Shown here in pieces: positions 5,410-8,031 of a stretch of DNA of 8,031 nucleotides (its first letter is position 1; each line of letters opens with the position of its first letter). The stretch comes from Candidatus Aquicultor primus (lineage in GTDB: Bacteria; Actinomycetota; Aquicultoria; Aquicultorales; Aquicultoraceae), in the NCBI GenBank assembly GCA_001767575.1, contig MELI01000003.1, forward strand, positions 7,199-15,229, given 5' to 3'. The translations under genes were made by a program, and so were the position numbers. A model generated the notes under the pieces. That model did no database searches, had not been told where the DNA came from, and saw nothing but the letters and a program-made list of their open reading frames with translations.

Positions 5410-6582
5410 ATGCAGCCCGGCGGGATAAATGTTACCGGCGTAAATGCCCCCATATTAGTAAAAGCGCTCGCAGGAAATGCCGATTTAAGCATGCCGCTCA
5501 AGCAGGGAGACATCGTGCGGGCAAAGGTCATGGCGTTCTCCCAGGGTAGCGCGGTCTTAAGTATCGGCGGCATGAAAATACCCATATCCACACAGTTGGC
5601 GATGCGTGCCGGCGAGGCGCTGACGCTCATGGTCATGGAGCTGAAACCGGACCGGGTCGTGCTTAGGAAGCTCGATACCCCAAGAGAACAGCTCGCCGTC
5701 GTCAAGTATAGCAAGGAAGAGCTCGCGACGCATCTTTTGAGGCAAACCGGCCTAAAGGGAAGCGAGCTGGCCCGAGCGGTCGAAATTCTCGTCGGCGAGA
5801 AGGTCGACACCGGGCGAGGCATCGACGACTTGCTGCGAAACATCTCAAGGTTCGAAGGCGAGGGTGAAGCCGGCACCGAAATGGAGCGTTTACTTAACTC
5901 GATTCGAACCGCCGTGGCCCGCCCGGGGAGCAGCGAGACTATCGAGTCAAGGATAAAGGCGTTTGTCCGGGCAATCGACAGCGAAGCCGAATTTTTACGA
6001 TATCTCGAGGGCGATGATGGCGGCTTGGATAACCTTAAAGCCCATCTGCTCGAAGCAAGAGCGGCGCTCCAACTCGGCGTCGCCGCTGAGCGGGCCGAAT
6101 TGCTTTCCGGGCTGCGCTCGTCAATTCAAAAAATGCTCGACCTGATTAATTCGACGAAAGCATTGAACCTTCCGGTTGAGGCACAGGTCAAAGAGGTCAT
6201 CTATATACCGCTGCCGGTTCAGATAGGGGATGGGCTCGGAACGGCCGAAATCCGTATCGACCAGCGGTCTGCAGAGGGCGAAGCCGAAGGGCGCGGATCC
6301 CGGTTTTCAATCGGGTTTTCGCTCGACATGCCGTCGCTCGGCAAGACACGGGCGCTGTTGGAGACCGCCGACAGTTATATAAACTTCTCCATCTTTATTG
6401 AAAATATCGAAGCGCTCGTCGGCATCGACAGCCACCTGCAAGAGCTGAAGATATCGCTGGAGGCTCTGGGCCATACGGTCGGTAGACTTTCGGCGGCAAA
6501 GCTGCCTGTGGAAGAGTCGATTAGGAGTCTGGTTGAAGAAAAGAAGAGCATCAAGCAAGAGGGAATCGACGTGAGGGCATAA
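5410..6582 (+). CDS. FliK-like protein (flagellar hook-length-control family)
   Basis: 390 residues; ATG 5410 has AGGAG (5400-5404) upstream. The N-terminal region is beta-rich (about 33-88, GDIVRAKVMAF to DRVVLRKL), the centre is helical and charged (about 95-250), and the C-terminal region (about 265-365, IPLPVQIGDGLGTAEIRI to LEALGHTVGRL) resembles the Flg_hook domain of FliK. FliK proteins measure hook length and switch export specificity through the C-terminal domain of FlhB. The next gene, overlapping at TAATG, encodes just such an FlhB domain, which makes the assignment firmer. The arrangement resembles Bacillus ylqG-ylqH, whose function is not settled. No other flagellar gene is in the window, so a non-flagellar role is possible. 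Confidence 0.72.
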   Translation: MQPGGINVTGVNAPILVKALAGNADLSMPLKQGDIVRAKVMAFSQGSAVLSIGGMKIPISTQLAMRAGEALTLMVMELKPDRVVLRKLDTPREQLAVVKYSKEELATHLLRQTGLKGSELARAVEILVGEKVDTGRGIDDLLRNISRFEGEGEAGTEMERLLNSIRTAVARPGSSETIESRIKAFVRAIDSEAEFLRYLEGDDGGLDNLKAHLLEARAALQLGVAAERAELLSGLRSSIQKMLDLINSTKALNLPVEAQVKEVIYIPLPVQIGDGLGTAEIRIDQRSAEGEAEGRGSRFSIGFSLDMPSLGKTRALLETADSYINFSIFIENIEALVGIDSHLQELKISLEALGHTVGRLSAAKLPVEESIRSLVEEKKSIKQEGIDVRA

Positions 6583-6878
6583 TGGCTAAAGGCGGCAAAA
6601 GCGAGGAGCGAAAAAAGGCGGTTGCGCTGGGTTACGAGGCCGACAAGGACGGCGCGCCTAAGGTGCTGGCCAGGGGCTCAGGGCTCGTTGCCGACCGCAT
6701 CATGGAGCTGGCTAAGGAAAAAGGGGTCACACTCTATGAAGATGCCGCGCTTGTCGAAGCATTGAGCGCCGTCGATATCGGTAAAGAAATCCCCGAAGAG
6801 CTCTACAAGGTCGTGGCTGAAGTCCTGGCGTTTATTTACGCACTCGACAACCACGCGGCGCGCTCCGCTCGGAGATAG
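6582..6878 (+). CDS. FlhB C-terminal-domain protein (YlqH/FhlB-like)
   Basis: 98 residues matching the cytoplasmic domain of FlhB, the type III export switch: AVALGYEADKDGAPKVLARG (14-32) and a helical end, EEIPEEL-like IPEELYKVVAEVLAFIYAL (75-92). The four membrane helices of full FlhB are absent, and the NPTH auto-cleavage motif that normally precedes this region is replaced by a charged stretch (SEERKK). It therefore resembles the part of FlhB left after cleavage. Its ATG overlaps the stop of the FliK-like gene (TAATG), so translation is coupled and the two proteins probably interact. Such stand-alone proteins are known in many bacteria and can act as partial FlhB substitutes in some. It ends 15 bases before the convergent kinase gene. 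Confidence 0.88.
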   Translation: MAKGGKSEERKKAVALGYEADKDGAPKVLARGSGLVADRIMELAKEKGVTLYEDAALVEALSAVDIGKEIPEELYKVVAEVLAFIYALDNHAARSARR

Positions 6879-6893
6879 ATCGGCGCCCTCGTT

Positions 6894-7880
6894 CTAAAGC
6901 GAGCTCTCGCGCATTCTTCGCATCAACTCGTCGTGCCCGAGCAGGCCGTTTTGCGCCCCAATACTTCCGACCACCGAAGCCGCATTGATGGCGGCCATGT
7001 GCATAGCGGTTCGTATATCGTGGCCCATGATTATCGCGGCCACAAAGGTCGAGCCGAACGAGTCACCGGCTCCGGTCGGATCGACGACCGCTTCGCTTAA
7101 GGCTTCCTGGAAATGGATAGACCCGCCGTTGCTCGCACAGCTTCCTTCGCCGCCGCAGGTCAAGACGACTATCTGCGGGCCGGTCTTCAAGAGCTCTGTT
7201 ACGAGCGTGCGCTTATCATCGTGCGCTAAGCCCGGGTTTCTCGTTCTTAATAGCTGGAACGCCTCGGAGTGGTTGATAATCAGGACATCCAGTTTCTCAA
7301 GGATGGGTGCCATATACTCGAACCCCTGCTCGAGTTGGCCGAGGCCGGGGTTGTTCGCGACCTTGATGGAATTCTCTTTGGCGAAGTCGACAAGGCCGGA
7401 GAGAAGCTCGGGCGCTTGTCTGGAAATCGGACTAACATACAGCCACGATGTGTTTTTGAGTTTAGTCCAGTCTTCGATTTTCAGGTTGCGATTCGCCCCC
7501 GAATAGAAAAGGACGGTCCGGTCGCCCACGCCCTCCGGCAGCAGGATGACGGAAGTGCCTGTTCGGAGCGATTCGTCTATGTTGACCAGGTGGGTGTCAG
7601 CCCCCTCGTCGGCCAGTTCGACGATGATTTGCTCGCCCATCTCGTCGCGTCCGACATTGAGATACGGCGCTACCTTAAGTCCGAGGCGCGCCAGAGAGGT
7701 CGCTGTGTTGCAGGCGCCGCCACCGTCGGTAAAGTGTGCTTGCTCTATTGATACCTTTGCCCCGACGGGAAAAGCGAGGAGCTGTCCCTCGAAGATAGAA
7801 TCATCGGGTATGATTTTGCCGCGACTCGTCAAAAAAAATATATCTCTGCTCGCGCTACCTATCGTAATTACATCCTTCAT
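6894..7880 (-). CDS. PfkB-family carbohydrate kinase
   Basis: 328 residues from ATG 7880; the frame stays open upstream to 7997 but the extra 39 residues are low-complexity and unlike the family, while MKDVITIGSASRD is a typical start, with AAGGG about ten bases upstream. Family signatures: GGGACNTATSLARLG (53-67), NHSE (203-206, the NxxE motif for Mg-ATP) and DPTGAGDSFGSTF (267-279) with catalytic base D273. The fold phosphorylates sugars or nucleosides with ATP. The substrate cannot be read from the sequence; ribokinase- or adenosine-kinase-like activity is possible. It is convergent with the FlhB-like gene, with no clear terminator between them. Confidence 0.9.
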   Translation of the reverse strand: MKDVITIGSASRDIFFLTSRGKIIPDDSIFEGQLLAFPVGAKVSIEQAHFTDGGGACNTATSLARLGLKVAPYLNVGRDEMGEQIIVELADEGADTHLVNIDESLRTGTSVILLPEGVGDRTVLFYSGANRNLKIEDWTKLKNTSWLYVSPISRQAPELLSGLVDFAKENSIKVANNPGLGQLEQGFEYMAPILEKLDVLIINHSEAFQLLRTRNPGLAHDDKRTLVTELLKTGPQIVVLTCGGEGSCASNGGSIHFQEALSEAVVDPTGAGDSFGSTFVAAIIMGHDIRTAMHMAAINAASVVGSIGAQNGLLGHDELMRRMRESSL

Positions 7881-8031
7881 CGTATCATCACCCTTCGCTG
7901 TAGCCTGGTTCGCCCGACGTGTAGTTCGGTGCGCTATTGGATAAGGTTTTAGCGCATGCTTTATAGAGAGGCTACCACCTGAGCTGCCCCCTATCAAGGC
8001 GGGTGAGTGCTTTGCTCTATTTGCGGCGACC
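7881..8031 (-). other. leader region of the kinase gene with a possible hairpin
   Basis: No complete gene fits here. A stem of seven pairs, TGCGCTA (7930-7936) with TAGCGCA (7950-7956), plus one G-T pair, closes a 13-base loop. Further upstream on the minus strand CACC and GGTG segments (about 8005-7973) could also pair. No known riboswitch class was recognised; the element is cut by the window edge. A weak -10, TATAAA (about 7965), has no -35. Confidence 0.35.

Noticed and set aside
6985..7944. Long plus-strand open frames across the kinase gene (6985-7506, 7269-7751, 7546-7944)
   Set aside because: They are shadows of the PfkB coding sequence and show no domain or ribosome binding site; the same holds for the minus frames over the HD-GYP and FliK-like genes.
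7972..7984. tRNA D-arm-like GCTCAGGTGGTAG on the minus strand
   Set aside because: The D-stem cannot close and no matching anticodon or T arm follows.
7991..8031. SAM-I riboswitch-like ATCAAGGCGGGTGAG on the plus strand
   Set aside because: Only a loose resemblance to the 5' part of the aptamer; the required core bases differ and the window ends.

Overview
The window holds ten probable coding regions from a bacterium, all of housekeeping or signalling type; I see no insertion sequence, phage gene, CRISPR array or rRNA/tRNA gene. The organism cannot be named from this stretch. The strong AGGAGG-type ribosome binding sites, a lipoprotein with a classic lipobox, frequent extended -10 promoters and a stand-alone FliK-like/FlhB-C pair (compare ylqG-ylqH of Bacillus) suggest a monoderm-type lineage such as a Firmicute or a deep-branching actinobacterium. 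That is inference.

Layout. (1) 97-2419, plus strand: a putative sigma-28-type promoter, then a three-helix membrane protein overlapping (ATGA) a membrane sensor whose reading frame runs on through GAF-GAF-HD-GYP, but with an in-frame TGA at 986-988 inside the first GAF domain. The module looks like a membrane-anchored c-di-GMP phosphodiesterase, either broken or made as two polypeptides. (2) 2483-3751: two divergent genes for exported proteins, a membrane-anchored NTF2-like protein (minus) and a rhodanese lipoprotein (plus), sharing similar Q/A/P-rich linkers. (3) 3786-3869: a good sigma-A promoter directly in front of a perfect 34-bp palindrome, a bidirectional terminator between the convergent rhodanese and dapA genes. 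(4) 3942-4841, minus: dapA, dihydrodipicolinate synthase for lysine/diaminopimelate synthesis. (5) 5049-5234, minus: a 61-residue helical protein, probably leaderless. (6) 5410-6878, plus: a FliK-like hook-length-control protein coupled by a TAATG overlap to an FlhB C-terminal-domain protein that lacks the membrane part and the NPTH cleavage motif. (7) 6894-7880, minus: a PfkB-family sugar/nucleoside kinase, convergent with the previous pair, with a structured-looking 150-base upstream region.

Functional themes. c-di-GMP turnover (HD-GYP), a sigma-28-like promoter and flagellar-export-like proteins could all bear on motility, but no complete flagellar operon is present and the link is a hypothesis. 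The rest are independent metabolic or envelope genes. The strongest anomaly is the stop codon that splits the HD-GYP sensor with no change of frame.
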